DNA of 64,000 bases from Eubacteriales bacterium (GCA_030533405.1 JAUNJF010000014.1:1-64000), one strand, 5' to 3'; counted from the first letter of the stretch, positions 34,531 to 43,202 are shown. The notes: generated from the sequence alone by a model not told the origin. Numbers and translations are program-made.

Positions 34531-34598
34531 TCATTTTTTAATGTAAATGGAACTGTATCCTTGATTCTTTCAAAGGATGCTTCCAAAAAATCAATGTA
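34531..34598 (+). pseudogene. fossil of a blaI gene between promoter and lipoprotein
   Basis: In frame it reads FFNVNGTVSLILSKDASKKS, matching FFQNIDGTVSSIVSKDEFYG of the blaI gene at 38600-38959; DNA identity over about 60 bases is high. The segment encoding the DNA-binding helix and the 3' end are missing. A deletion has joined the blaI promoter to the middle of blaI and then to the lipoprotein gene. Confidence 0.7.
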
Positions 34599-34638
34599 TG
34601 AATATAAAATTTAATCGATTTAGCAAGGAGAAAAGAAG

Positions 34639-35280
34639 ATGAGAAAAAAAACTTATGCAATTATGTTTATACTAATGAGTCTTTCGTTAAGTGCTTGTGG
34701 AACAACAACTGTTCAAAAGTCTTCCACGGAAATATCAACCGTCGAAGAGACATCTGAGGCGACAACAGCAGACGCCACCACAGAAACATCAACAACGAAT
34801 GATACCACAGAAGCAACAACAGTTGACGAAACCACAGAAACAACAACAGCTGCAGAAACAACCGATACATCAATAACAAATGAAATCTCAACAACAACCG
34901 ACGTTGATTCGAAGGAAATTACGGTCAATTATCCAAGTGGATATTTCGAGGATGAAGTCGATATTGTGTTGGAAATGGATTCTGAGAAGACACAGGCAAA
35001 TCTAAAAAATAGCAGTGATCTATACGAACTTTTTGGTTCTAGTCTTAGTATGGGCTCGTTCCTCGGAATTGAGGATAACGGCTATTTTCTCATGATAATC
35101 GGTGCTGGTGTATATTATGAGGGAACTTGGAAGAGAAATGGTGAAGATGGATTTATAGCAACTGTCAAAAATTTAAATTCAGGAGAAGAAGAATCCTTAG
35201 AAATTCACTTAGATGATGAAAGTGGACAATTTGTTACAACTGTATACGGCGAAAAAGTATATTGGAAGAACAAATATTGA
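34639..35280 (+). CDS. Thr/Glu-rich lipoprotein
   Basis: 213 aa. A basic N-terminus is followed by a hydrophobic core and lipobox LSAC (Cys about residue 20), so lipid-anchored outside the membrane. Next comes an 80-residue Thr/Ser/Glu linker with TTE-type repeats, and then a beta-rich globular domain of about 115 residues (ITVNYPSGYFEDE...). The domain is unrecognised. AAGGAG lies upstream of the ATG. Expression is probably under BlaI-type repression, given the shared dyads. Confidence 0.85.
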   Translation: MRKKTYAIMFILMSLSLSACGTTTVQKSSTEISTVEETSEATTADATTETSTTNDTTEATTVDETTETTTAAETTDTSITNEISTTTDVDSKEITVNYPSGYFEDEVDIVLEMDSEKTQANLKNSSDLYELFGSSLSMGSFLGIEDNGYFLMIIGAGVYYEGTWKRNGEDGFIATVKNLNSGEEESLEIHLDDESGQFVTTVYGEKVYWKNKY

Positions 35281-35295
35281 TGTTTTAGCAGAAGC

Positions 35296-35322
35296 AAAAG
35301 AGAGTCATCACGACTCTCTTTT
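35296..35322. terminator. bidirectional intrinsic terminator
   Basis: The arms AAAAGAGAGTC/GACTCTCTTTT form an 11-bp stem with a five-base loop, A/T-flanked on both sides. It ends the lipoprotein transcript and faces a pseudogene on the other strand. Confidence 0.85.
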
Positions 35323-35324
35323 CT

Positions 35325-35537
35325 CTCATGTCTTGTAATTACAGTCTTTCCATTACAAGTAACTACCCCAATAATAGTCTTACCATAAGAAACCACTGGT
35401 CCTGCAAACATCATGCTTTTAATCTCATAATTACCATATTTTACTGGAATATCAGCCACTGTAAGATTGGTAATACTGTAGTCCTTTGTTTTACCAACAT
35501 AGCCCATGAGCTTAGCCAGACTATAGGATACTTTGCT
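35325..35537 (-). pseudogene. C-terminal remnant of a condensation-type acyltransferase
   Basis: The frame reads KVSYSLAKLMGYVGKTKDYS, ITNLTVADIPVKYGNYEIKS, then GPVVSYGKTIIGVVTCNGKT. This resembles the last strands of the chloramphenicol-acetyltransferase-like fold (SNxG...LP...VxYNGK). It is preceded by a stop codon and runs into the terminator, with no start. The rest of the 304-base gap holds only the terminator. Family assignment is tentative. Confidence 0.45.
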
Positions 35538-35584
35538 TTTAGACTTATTATTTTAAGTTATCTGTTACGATTTGAATTTTCATT

Positions 35585-36397
35585 TCACAAAACAAATTCT
35601 TCGCCAGGTTTTAGTATCATAACTCTTTCAGGGTTTACAACATTTTTTAACACATGATCTGGATTACCATTGAATGGTGTCATCTCAGGTGCATCTACAG
35701 TTCCCCAATGAATTAAAATCAGCTTTGAATCTGGGTATGTATTTGCTAGTTTATATGCATTCTTCAAACCAATATGGTACTCATTGTCTGCAAAATCGAA
35801 CAAGATTATATCTGGTTCTTCCATATGCAATTGTTCTTCCATTAGTCTTGAATCACCTACATACCAGATTTTCTTGCCATGGGTAGTAACATAAAAACCA
35901 CAATATTCTTCCTTTTTCCAAACTCTATAGTTATACTCTTCAAAATCACTTTGCCAATTGTGGTCTGCTGGAGTAAATTTAACCTTCACATCATCAATAA
36001 TCACTTCATCCCACCAGGTATGACCATATGCATCCACACCACATTCTTCTTTCATTAGAGATGCAACATAATACGATGAATGCACTTCCTTTGTAACAGA
36101 AGCGATATCAACAAGAGTTGGTCTGGAATAGTGATCATTATCTACATGTGATACGAAATAACCATCTACTTTCTCAACATCATCCGTTTTCGCAACCATA
36201 TCAATTAACAAAGGCATATCAAAACCCTTTAACAATGGATCAATCATGATGATTGTTCCAAATGAATTAATCATAGCCCCACCACCACCTAACCAGTAAA
36301 CACCTATGTGGTGATTGTTTTCAAAATCTTTTTTCGTAAGTTTAACCGTACCCGAAGCCTGAGCCTGCCCCTTTTCATTTATAAAAAAACTTGGCAT
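35585..36397 (-). CDS. MBL-fold metal-dependent hydrolase (UlaG-like)
   Basis: 270 aa of the metallo-beta-lactamase fold: WLGGGGAMINSFGTIIMIDP, VSHVDNDHYS (HxDxDH variant of HxHxDH), TPADHN, IWYVGDSR and LILIHWGTVD. Closest in style to the L-ascorbate-6-phosphate lactonase UlaG group, but no ascorbate genes are near, so the substrate is unknown. Monocistronic. Confidence 0.8.
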   Translation of the reverse strand: MPSFFINEKGQAQASGTVKLTKKDFENNHHIGVYWLGGGGAMINSFGTIIMIDPLLKGFDMPLLIDMVAKTDDVEKVDGYFVSHVDNDHYSRPTLVDIASVTKEVHSSYYVASLMKEECGVDAYGHTWWDEVIIDDVKVKFTPADHNWQSDFEEYNYRVWKKEEYCGFYVTTHGKKIWYVGDSRLMEEQLHMEEPDIILFDFADNEYHIGLKNAYKLANTYPDSKLILIHWGTVDAPEMTPFNGNPDHVLKNVVNPERVMILKPGEEFVL

Positions 36398-36465
36398 ATT
36401 ACACTTCTTCTCCTTTGTTCATGTTTATATTTCCCAAAATGATAATACATCTTAGCAACATTGTA

Positions 36466-36729
36466 TCATAAAAGTGAAGCCAATACATTTTCTTTTTCCA
36501 TTTCAGCCAATTGCTTCTTAAGTCTTTTTGTTGTTTCACAGTTACTACACAACACAGTAGTAAAACTACACATCATTGCAGTAGAACTACCATCTGTTTT
36601 ACTACCAGTAATCAAACCAAAAGCACTCAATACTATAACCGCAATAATAATAGCAGATGAAATGTTGCAAATCTTAATTGTTTTCTTCATTTCCTGTACA
36701 CTCATTGTTTTTTCTTTGTTCTTCATCAT
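36466..36729 (-). CDS. small membrane protein
   Basis: 87 aa from the paired ATGs at 36724-36729, after GAGGG with a four-base gap. It has two hydrophobic segments (about residues 20-42 and 50-62) and a charged C-terminal helix (TKRLKKQLAEMEKENV). Its leader region is duplicated at 43234-43365, where the gene itself has been lost. A longer frame (to 36801) runs through the leader and is not supported. Confidence 0.6.
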   Translation of the reverse strand: MMKNKEKTMSVQEMKKTIKICNISSAIIIAVIVLSAFGLITGSKTDGSSTAMMCSFTTVLCSNCETTKRLKKQLAEMEKENVLASLL

Positions 36730-36730
36730 G

Positions 36731-36852
36731 TTTGCCCTCTTTTCTTTCTTTTTGTTTATCGCGCATCTCTTTGTTGAACTAATCATATCATTGACAAACA
36801 TGATGAGCCATTTATTTACCTTACACCTAACTTACAATGTTGTAAGATAAAA
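36731..36852 (-). repeat. duplicated leader region, copy 1
   Basis: Homologous to 43234-43365. Shared blocks: the dyad CTTACAA-N2-TTGTAAG (36831-36846), GTGTAAGGTAAATAAATGG, and a Lys-rich mini-frame starting M-R/S-DKQ. The region precedes the small membrane protein. The dyad suggests a common regulator. It may be the promoter region. Confidence 0.6.
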
Positions 36853-36901
36853 TTTCATCTCACCCACTTACTCTAACACGTCAAAGGTTATGGTTCCCTT
36901 A

Positions 36902-38296
36902 TTATCTTTCCTCCAAAAGGCTATAATGCTCGACGTGCTGACCCACATATTTATATGCGGGACGTATAATTTTATTTCCATTTAACAGCTCTTCAAGTCG
37001 ATGCGAACACCATCCTGGAATTCGAGCAATCGCAAAAATAGGGGTAAATAATTCTTCTGGTATTCCGAGCATTGTATATACCATACCACTATAAAAATCC
37101 ACGTTAGCACAAACGTTTTTATTAACTTTATGTTTTTCCATAATTAGCTTCGCTGATAGACGTTCTACACTGTCATAAAACAAAAATTCATCCATCATTC
37201 CTTTTTCCTCGGACAATCTTCTGGCATATTCTTTCAAAATCACTTCTCTCGGATCTGACAAAGTATACACAGCATGACCCATTCCATAGATTAATCCCGA
37301 ACGATCAAAGGCATCCTTATTCAATATTTTGATTAAATAACTCTGTAATGCATCTTCATCATTAATATTGGCAACATTTTTCCTAATATCTCGAAACATA
37401 TTCTGTACCTTAAGATTTGCTCCACCATGTCTAGGACCTTTCAGTGAACCAATAGAAGCAGATATTGATGAATATGTATCCGTACCTGAGGATGTCACAA
37501 CGTGAGTTGTAAATGTTGAATTATTACCACCACCATGCTCTGCGTGCAAAATCAACGCAATATCTAACACCTTTGCTTCTAACTCAGTATATTTCCCATC
37601 ATATCGTACCATCTGTAATATATTTTCTGCCAAAGATAATCCCTTCATTGGATTTCGTATTTGTAGCGATTCATTTTTTCTAAAATGACAATATGAACTA
37701 TATGAATATACCGCAATGAGCGGTAATTTATTTATCAGTTCCAACGATTGCCTTAACACATTCATCGGCGATATATCATCTGGATCCGAATCATAAGTAT
37801 ACAATGTCAATATACATCTTTGCATTGCGTTCATAATATTTGAGTTTGATGCTTTCATAACTACATCTCTTACAAATCTGTTGCTAAGTGTCTGCATCTT
37901 CTCCATTACAACAAGAAAATCTTTGAATTCCTGTTCATTTGGTAATTTCCCAAATAGCAGTAAATACACAATTTCTTCAAACCCAAATCTTCTCCCCTCT
38001 AATCCTTCTATCAAAGTCTTTACATCATATCCTTGATAATACAATCTGCCATCTGACGCAATTTGCTCATTGTTAACATTTTGATACGCCGATACATCGG
38101 AAACCTCCGTCAATCCCGTTAATACACCCTTACCATTTGTGTCACGCAATCCTCTTTTTACATCATATTTTGTATATAATTCTTTTTCAATTCTGTGATT
38201 TTTTAACAACTCAACATTTAAGGTTTCTACCAAATCTCTCAATTCACCAAGTTCTTCAATATTTAGCATTTCACCCAATTCATTTGTTTTATCCAT
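36902..38296 (-). CDS. citrate synthase
   Basis: 464 aa from ATG 38294-38296, with GGAGG eight bases before it. Signatures: LYYQGYDVKTLIEG, LILHAEHGGGNNSTFTTHVV (catalytic His), LKGPRHGGANLKVQNM, GMGHAVYTLSDPRE (second catalytic His), NVDFYSGMVYTMLGI, and ARIPGWCSHRLEEL. This long Gram-positive type condenses acetyl-CoA with oxaloacetate; in anaerobic Lachnospiraceae it usually serves glutamate synthesis. A leader with two strong hairpins precedes it. Confidence 0.95.
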   Translation of the reverse strand: MDKTNELGEMLNIEELGELRDLVETLNVELLKNHRIEKELYTKYDVKRGLRDTNGKGVLTGLTEVSDVSAYQNVNNEQIASDGRLYYQGYDVKTLIEGLEGRRFGFEEIVYLLLFGKLPNEQEFKDFLVVMEKMQTLSNRFVRDVVMKASNSNIMNAMQRCILTLYTYDSDPDDISPMNVLRQSLELINKLPLIAVYSYSSYCHFRKNESLQIRNPMKGLSLAENILQMVRYDGKYTELEAKVLDIALILHAEHGGGNNSTFTTHVVTSSGTDTYSSISASIGSLKGPRHGGANLKVQNMFRDIRKNVANINDEDALQSYLIKILNKDAFDRSGLIYGMGHAVYTLSDPREVILKEYARRLSEEKGMMDEFLFYDSVERLSAKLIMEKHKVNKNVCANVDFYSGMVYTMLGIPEELFTPIFAIARIPGWCSHRLEELLNGNKIIRPAYKYVGQHVEHYSLLEER

Positions 38297-38317
38297 ACAT
38301 ATTACCTCCATCAAACA

Positions 38318-38395
38318 CAAAGAGGTCCACCTTTTCATCGGTGAACCTCTTTGTTCTCTATAATTAAAGATGCCAAGCATTTGCTATGCATCTTT
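38318..38395 (-). promoter_or_regulatory. two-hairpin leader of citrate synthase
   Basis: On the minus strand a first stem AAAGATGC...GCATCTTT (38366-38395) is followed by CAAAGAGGTTCACC...GGTGGACCTCTTTG (38318-38353, a 14-bp stem with one mismatch). The latter ends 22 bases before the start codon and is followed by TGTTTG instead of a U tract. It matches no riboswitch class I recognise. A regulatory or mRNA-stabilising structure is likely. Confidence 0.5.
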
Positions 38396-38531
38396 ACTTG
38401 ACCGTATTCTAAAAACAATAATAATCACAAATAATAATGTATGTCAATAGAACAGCTTAAATTGACGGATTTACTAATAAAATAAAGTTATTTCAACAAA
38501 ATCTCTTTTTTAATAAACATAAAAAAAAGGA

Positions 38532-38584
38532 TTGACAAAGCTGTTTATCCAGAGTAAACTACCATTAGTTTATTGTCAATAAAC
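38532..38584 (+). promoter_or_regulatory. blaI-2/blaR promoter with two BlaI-type dyads
   Basis: TTGACA (38532-38537), 17 bases, TAAACT (38555-38560). Dyads GTTTATCCAGAGTAAAC (38543-38559) and GTTTATTGTCAATAAAC (38568-38584). The second ends just before the AGGAGG ribosome site. Confidence 0.8.
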
Positions 38585-38599
38585 AGGAGGAGAAAAAAT

Positions 38600-38959
38600 A
38601 TGGTCGATATTAAATTAGGCGTTGTAGAAACACGTTTTGCTGAGATTATTTGGGAAAATGAACCAATTGGATCTCGTGATTTGGCAGAGATTTGTAACAA
38701 GGAATTAAGTTGGAAAAGACCAACAACTTACAATGTACTTAGAAAACTTTGCGATAAAAACATTTTTCAAAATATTGATGGAACCGTATCTTCGATTGTT
38801 TCAAAGGATGAATTTTATGGAATGCAAGGTGAAGAGTTTGTGGAGGAAGCATTTAACGGATCTCTTCCCGCTTTCGTCGCAGCATTCACATCTAGAAAAA
38901 AGTTGTCTGACAAAGACATTGATGAATTGATTCATATTATCCAAAATAAGAAAGGTTGA
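38600..38959 (+). CDS. BlaI/MecI/CopY-type repressor (copy 2)
   Basis: 119 aa from ATG 38600-38602 (AGGAGG upstream). Winged helix: VETRFAEIIWENEPIGSRDL, then WKRPTTYNVLRKLCDKNIFQ. The C-terminal dimer region has EEAFNGSLPAFVAAF. About 45 percent similar by eye to the 33979-34344 repressor. Its stop overlaps the start of the M56 gene (TGATG), so the pair is translationally coupled as in BlaI-BlaR1. Confidence 0.9.
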   Translation: MVDIKLGVVETRFAEIIWENEPIGSRDLAEICNKELSWKRPTTYNVLRKLCDKNIFQNIDGTVSSIVSKDEFYGMQGEEFVEEAFNGSLPAFVAAFTSRKKLSDKDIDELIHIIQNKKG

Positions 38960-40446
38960 TGCATATGATACGTACCCTGATTCATTTTTTATCAAATGTC
39001 GTTTTCCCACAAATATTGGAAATGACAGTTATTGCAAGTATTGTAATCTTGGCGGTAGTCATAGTAAGATTTTTCATTCGAAAATCTCCTAAGGTATTTT
39101 CCTATTTACTATGGAGTGTTGTACTTTTTCGATTACTTTGCCCGATCTCTTTTTCGACAAATATGTCGATGTTTAATTTAAATCTATTTGATATACCTAT
39201 GGTCCATGATGTGCAAAATGCAGCCACTCGTATTGAAATAACTAACAATAATCAAACTGCAGAGACTCCAGGGACAGCTGTAGCAAACGATATTTCCAAG
39301 TCAAAAATCGAAACGACTACTACGGAGAACATAACTGACAACAATAAATCAATCACAGCCATTTCGGTTATTACAACCGTATGGTTTGTAGGTATGCTTC
39401 TTTTGTTTGTTACGAACTTGATTAGTTTTTTGAAACTAAAGATAAAAACAGCAGCTTGCTTAAAAGTAAGGGATAACATTTATATTGCGGATGAAATCGA
39501 TACACCATTTTGTTTCGGTTTCGTTCATCCAAAAATCTATCTCCCATCCAATCTTCAGGAACGGGAAATGGAATATATCATTATCCACGAGCAGACACAC
39601 ATTCGCAGAATGGATCATATTGTAAAAATGTTAGCTTTTGTGGCACTTATCGTCCACTGGTTTAATCCACTTGTCTGGTTGGCATTTATCCTTGCATGCA
39701 AGGATATTGAAATGAGCTGTGACGAGACAGTATTGAGAAAAATGAAAGGAGATATTCGACAAGAGTATTGTATGTCAATTCTTCAGTTGGCAACAAGAAA
39801 ACGGATTTCCTTAGCTTCCCCTCTATCTTTTGCAGATGGCGATCCAAAACGTCGAATAAAAAATGTTATGAATTATAAAAAACCTAGAATAGGCATCACT
39901 ATATTATCTATACTTATCTGTATCTTTGCAGGTGTAGGTCTTAGTTCAAATGCGAAGACTACTAAGGCAGATCATAATGTAATTGCAGAAAATACAGAAA
40001 ACACTATCGTTCAAGAAACGACTGACAACAACACAACTACCGATTCATTACAAGAAATTACAGATGAGCAAGTTATAAATGAACATCTTCATGACTTTTG
40101 CGTTCCAACAGATATGAACATATCAGATATTAAATATTATTTATATGACAACACACTTGAAATACATTTTGTGTATGAAGATCATACTTACCTGATAGCG
40201 AAAATAGCTGAAGCAACTTCTTACGAAGATATATCTGATGCAAATTATCCATGGACATTTGAAACAGACGAACTTTCACTTTTAGATCGTCCTACTCATA
40301 CAACATCTTATTTCTCAGATACAGAATCCGTTATGTTACTTACATGGTTTGAAGCGAACAAAGGTGTAAACGTTTCCTTAGAAGCTATGGGGCAGGATTT
40401 AGATGGTTTTGATTTATTTACCGTTGCCGAAAGAATGCTTCCCTAA
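38959..40446 (+). CDS. BlaR1/MecR1-like M56 membrane metallopeptidase
   Basis: 495 aa. N-terminal membrane helices (about residues 8-35, 40-60 and 130-150) are followed by a zinc protease motif IIHEQTHIRRMDH (HExxH) with DIEMSCDE as the distal ligand region. A fourth helix lies near residue 315, then a short Thr/Asn/Glu-rich external domain. There is no penicillin-binding domain, so it senses something other than beta-lactams in the BlaR1 manner. It probably inactivates the linked repressor on signal. Confidence 0.88.
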   Translation: MHMIRTLIHFLSNVVFPQILEMTVIASIVILAVVIVRFFIRKSPKVFSYLLWSVVLFRLLCPISFSTNMSMFNLNLFDIPMVHDVQNAATRIEITNNNQTAETPGTAVANDISKSKIETTTTENITDNNKSITAISVITTVWFVGMLLLFVTNLISFLKLKIKTAACLKVRDNIYIADEIDTPFCFGFVHPKIYLPSNLQEREMEYIIIHEQTHIRRMDHIVKMLAFVALIVHWFNPLVWLAFILACKDIEMSCDETVLRKMKGDIRQEYCMSILQLATRKRISLASPLSFADGDPKRRIKNVMNYKKPRIGITILSILICIFAGVGLSSNAKTTKADHNVIAENTENTIVQETTDNNTTTDSLQEITDEQVINEHLHDFCVPTDMNISDIKYYLYDNTLEIHFVYEDHTYLIAKIAEATSYEDISDANYPWTFETDELSLLDRPTHTTSYFSDTESVMLLTWFEANKGVNVSLEAMGQDLDGFDLFTVAERMLP

Positions 40447-40525
40447 TTTGGCACAACCTCTTAATATTTAGTCAAAAAATGTCGATAAATTATTATAGGT
40501 TACCAAAAAAAGGGGGGGGACGCTT

Positions 40526-41140
40526 ATGCATAAACATAACAAAGGATTCACATTAGTGGAATTAATCGTTGTCCTTGTCATTTTAGCTATCCTTGCAGCG
40601 ATTTTGATACCGGCACTTCTTGGTTATATTGACAGAGCCAAAGAAGGGCAGGATATGCTGAATGCAAAAAATATGCTAACTGCTACGCAAGCAGAGCTTA
40701 CAGATTACTACGCACGCGGAGATGATCCTCGCGATGGCAGAAAAAATGACTATGACGTAAACACAACCTTTGCAAAAAAAGTTCGAGAAACCGCAGACGA
40801 CGATCCTTATTTGGTTATCATCGGCGTTGGAGTCGGAGATGACGAAGATAAACGCAAAGCAGAACACGAGAAGTACACCGCTTATTTTGTGGCATATTGG
40901 GAAACAAAAGAAAAAGAGCCACTTTTCTTTAACGGACAGGAGTGGAGTATGGATTATCCATGGGCAGACGGAGAGAGTGGTTCAAATTACAATTACTTTA
41001 CCGTAAATGGAGAGAGAAAACATTTGACCTTTATTTTTGTAGCCAACAAAACTGGTCAATCTAATCCATGGAATTATTTACAAAACACAATAAAAACCAA
41101 CAAAAGAAATCGCGCCCCAAAGGGTACTACAAAAAAATAG
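40526..41140 (+). CDS. orphan type IV pilin-like protein
   Basis: 204 aa. It has a short basic leader, then the prepilin peptidase site and methylated helix KGFTLVELIVVLVILAILAA (G|F cleavage, Glu5), and a large, charged C-terminal domain of about 150 residues. No assembly ATPase, peptidase or platform gene is nearby. The ribosome site is inside a run of eight G (40512-40519). It may be a pseudopilin used by a type IV pilus or secretion machine encoded elsewhere. Confidence 0.85.
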   Translation: MHKHNKGFTLVELIVVLVILAILAAILIPALLGYIDRAKEGQDMLNAKNMLTATQAELTDYYARGDDPRDGRKNDYDVNTTFAKKVRETADDDPYLVIIGVGVGDDEDKRKAEHEKYTAYFVAYWETKEKEPLFFNGQEWSMDYPWADGESGSNYNYFTVNGERKHLTFIFVANKTGQSNPWNYLQNTIKTNKRNRAPKGTTKK

Positions 41141-41168
41141 CATTTCTAATGTTTATAACGCACTAATC

Positions 41169-41215
41169 AAAAAAGACTGTCTTTCAACTTTCATCGTTGA
41201 AACGACAGTCTTTTT
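41169..41215. terminator. bidirectional intrinsic terminator
   Basis: The arms AAAAAAGACTGTC/GACAGTCTTTTT with inner pairing TTTCAAC/GTTGAAA. It separates the convergent pilin and acetyltransferase genes. Confidence 0.9.
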
Positions 41216-41246
41216 CTTCTGTTAAATTAATTTCAATGACGAGAAT

Positions 41247-42029
41247 TCACAAAATTCCATTCATCTCATCAATCATCTCGAGTGACTTTACAGTCATTTG
41301 TACCCACGCAGGATGAAATCCACTTTTGATTGCATTTCTTGCCGATTTGATATTGGACCATGCACAACAATAAAATGGTACCTTTCCCCGATTCAAAATC
41401 TCCAATGCCAGTCGACTGGTAAGCGCTGACGCAATTCCTTGTTTTCTGTATTCTGGCAAAACATCAATTCCAATCTGCCACATGGTATCACAATCCGCCG
41501 AACAGCCAGCAAGACCAATTAGCTTATCATTATCGTATGCGCCAACACCTAAAACATCTAATTGCTTCCGATCTTCACATAAGGCGTTACTCCATTCTGG
41601 CTTGTAAAGCTCTGCAAAATCCTCCTGCGTTAGCACACGAAGTTCGTATTCACATGGCAAAGCTTCTAGCACATTCATATCTGGCAAAAAATATTCTGCC
41701 ATAAAACAAACCCCAAAACCATATGGTCGAAATGCTTCGTTAAGCACATGCATATTAGGCGTTTCAAAGCAATGCTCCATCGCATATTTGTCAATATAAT
41801 GCTCAACAATTTCTCTATATTCCTCTGTAATTGTCGCAACAATGTTATTTCCGTAACTCGTCAAATCACATATATGGGGAAGCTTTAAATATCTTCTAGC
41901 CTCTGGATTCGCCTTAGATTCTACCACTACATTTTCCTTCTTCAGAAAATCTTCTACGTTGCAGTTTGAATCAATTGCAGATTGTTCCATGGCAATCTGT
42001 AGTATTTTCTTATTTGTAATTGCATCCAT
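41247..42029 (-). CDS. GNAT family N-acetyltransferase
   Basis: About 260 aa. The C-terminal GNAT domain has IGIDVLPEYRKQGIASALTS (motif A, RxxGIA) and CCAWSNIKSARNAIKSGF. The N-terminal half is a helical domain of about 110 residues seen in larger GNATs. Substrate unknown. ATG 42027-42029 is chosen; a start 17 codons upstream is possible. Downstream of a radical SAM gene across a long hairpin. Confidence 0.85.
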   Translation of the reverse strand: MDAITNKKILQIAMEQSAIDSNCNVEDFLKKENVVVESKANPEARRYLKLPHICDLTSYGNNIVATITEEYREIVEHYIDKYAMEHCFETPNMHVLNEAFRPYGFGVCFMAEYFLPDMNVLEALPCEYELRVLTQEDFAELYKPEWSNALCEDRKQLDVLGVGAYDNDKLIGLAGCSADCDTMWQIGIDVLPEYRKQGIASALTSRLALEILNRGKVPFYCCAWSNIKSARNAIKSGFHPAWVQMTVKSLEMIDEMNGIL

Positions 42030-42093
42030 TTTCTTACCTGTTTTCCTTTTCTTTAATATCAGTGTTACATTCTGATCCATAAAACAATCAGGA

Positions 42094-42133
42094 GCAACGA
42101 CCTTTATCCTGTTATTGCACGAAAGGTCGTTGC
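42094..42133 (-). terminator. hairpin between radical SAM and GNAT genes
   Basis: The 12-bp arms GCAACGACCTTT/AAAGGTCGTTGC with a 16-base loop. It has only a weak T-rich follow-on (TGATTGTTTT), so it may be a leaky terminator or processing site. Confidence 0.5.
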
Positions 42134-42149
42134 CCCCTTAATATTCATC

Positions 42150-42902
42150 TTATGGCTGGTACGCTTCTAAAATCTCCATTATATTTTTCTCGTACAAATT
42201 GCCATTCAACACCTTGCCATCTGGCTCAAATGATAGTGCTCTGATATCCTTTGGATCATCTTCATAAGGATTCTCAAATGGAACCGACAAATCAAAAAAC
42301 TCACTCAAGTGTACTCTGGCATTTCCTTCCGGCCAAATCACGTTACCATTTGCAAGTTCAAATCCGTCATCCAAAAATAACTGCAAGAGTTCTCTTGTTT
42401 TCACATTGTAAGGATTATTATCTTCCTCACTTACAAGCCATGCTGGATTAACTTCAACATTTATGCCTCTCTCTCGAATGCATTTTGCAAAATAAAATAC
42501 CGGTTCAATTGGTATCGTTTCCTGATGAAATGCATCAACAGATAGCATGATATACATGACTCCACTGTCAGCCAACATAGTAGCTACCTCTTCAATCCGT
42601 TTTTTATCCTTACTGAAATATCCATTGGTAATCATATCTCTCTGCGGAATCTTTGCTTCTGCTCCAGCCCGAAATATCTTACAAACCTCCTCTGGATATA
42701 ACAAAGGTTCACCACCAAATACCATAAGAGAATCTATTTTATACTGCTTGCAAATCTGCAAAATTGCCTGACCGGAAACTTGTCCGTCCAAATGCTCCGT
42801 GCAGGATTCATGACTACCTTCCGAACAATGCTTACATTTTCCAGTGCATGCCATAGTAACAATAAACTCTAATCGGTTCAAATTTCTCAAATACTCATTC
42901 AT
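42150..42902 (-). CDS. radical SAM protein
   Basis: 250 aa. The [4Fe-4S] motif MACTGKCKHC (CxxxCxxC) is near the N-terminus, followed by the GGEPLLYPEE strand (SAM amino-group contact) and SVDAFHQE. There is no C-terminal SPASM/auxiliary-cluster cysteine set. Without a nearby peptide or maturase gene its substrate is unknown. Confidence 0.85.
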   Translation of the reverse strand: MNEYLRNLNRLEFIVTMACTGKCKHCSEGSHESCTEHLDGQVSGQAILQICKQYKIDSLMVFGGEPLLYPEEVCKIFRAGAEAKIPQRDMITNGYFSKDKKRIEEVATMLADSGVMYIMLSVDAFHQETIPIEPVFYFAKCIRERGINVEVNPAWLVSEEDNNPYNVKTRELLQLFLDDGFELANGNVIWPEGNARVHLSEFFDLSVPFENPYEDDPKDIRALSFEPDGKVLNGNLYEKNIMEILEAYQP

Positions 42903-43107
42903 AATAAACTACATTCCTTTCAAAAATCAATTTGTGTGATATCATTTTGATGATGCAGCCCTGACAACATAACATTATAAATCAACCTCGATACAACCTG
43001 CTGTCAGTGTTAGAACTGCATCGAGTTTATAATTCGTTTTCTCACCATAAATATTATCTCCTTTATATGTATTATAACATGAATCATTCTGATTAGATAG
43101 TCCCCAG

Positions 43108-43202
43108 ACAAACATAGAAAAGAGGACATCAAAGACGCCCTCTTACTAACCTTACTCTATTCATATTACTGATTGTTTGCAGCCTTCTCTGCTTTTTTCT
43201 TG
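43108..43202 (-). repeat. 3'-end/terminator module, copy 1
   Basis: Same block as 45286-45419 and 47120-47253: a Lys-rich coding tail (KKKxEKxxxNQ-like), TAA, GAATAGAGTAAGGTTAGT, then the hairpin AAGAGGGCGTC...GTCCTCTTTTC. Here the tail closes the short Lys-rich frame at 43166-43279. Shows segmental duplication of transcript ends. Confidence 0.7.

Noticed and set aside
34736..34900. Thr-codon repeats as a phase-variable tract
   Set aside because: The repeats are irregular at DNA level and lie in a flexible linker; no perfect tandem unit.
35205..35324. Extension of the acyltransferase remnant to a 100-aa protein
   Set aside because: The last 35 codons run through a terminator and the antisense of the lipoprotein gene; no family match there.
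38959..40446. BlaR1 as a true beta-lactam sensor
   Set aside because: The C-terminal external domain is short and lacks SxxK/SxN/KTG penicillin-binding motifs.
42980..43075. Possible small RNA in the gap after the radical SAM gene
   Set aside because: Some weak pairing (ACCTGCTG/CAGC) but no promoter or terminator of its own could be supported.
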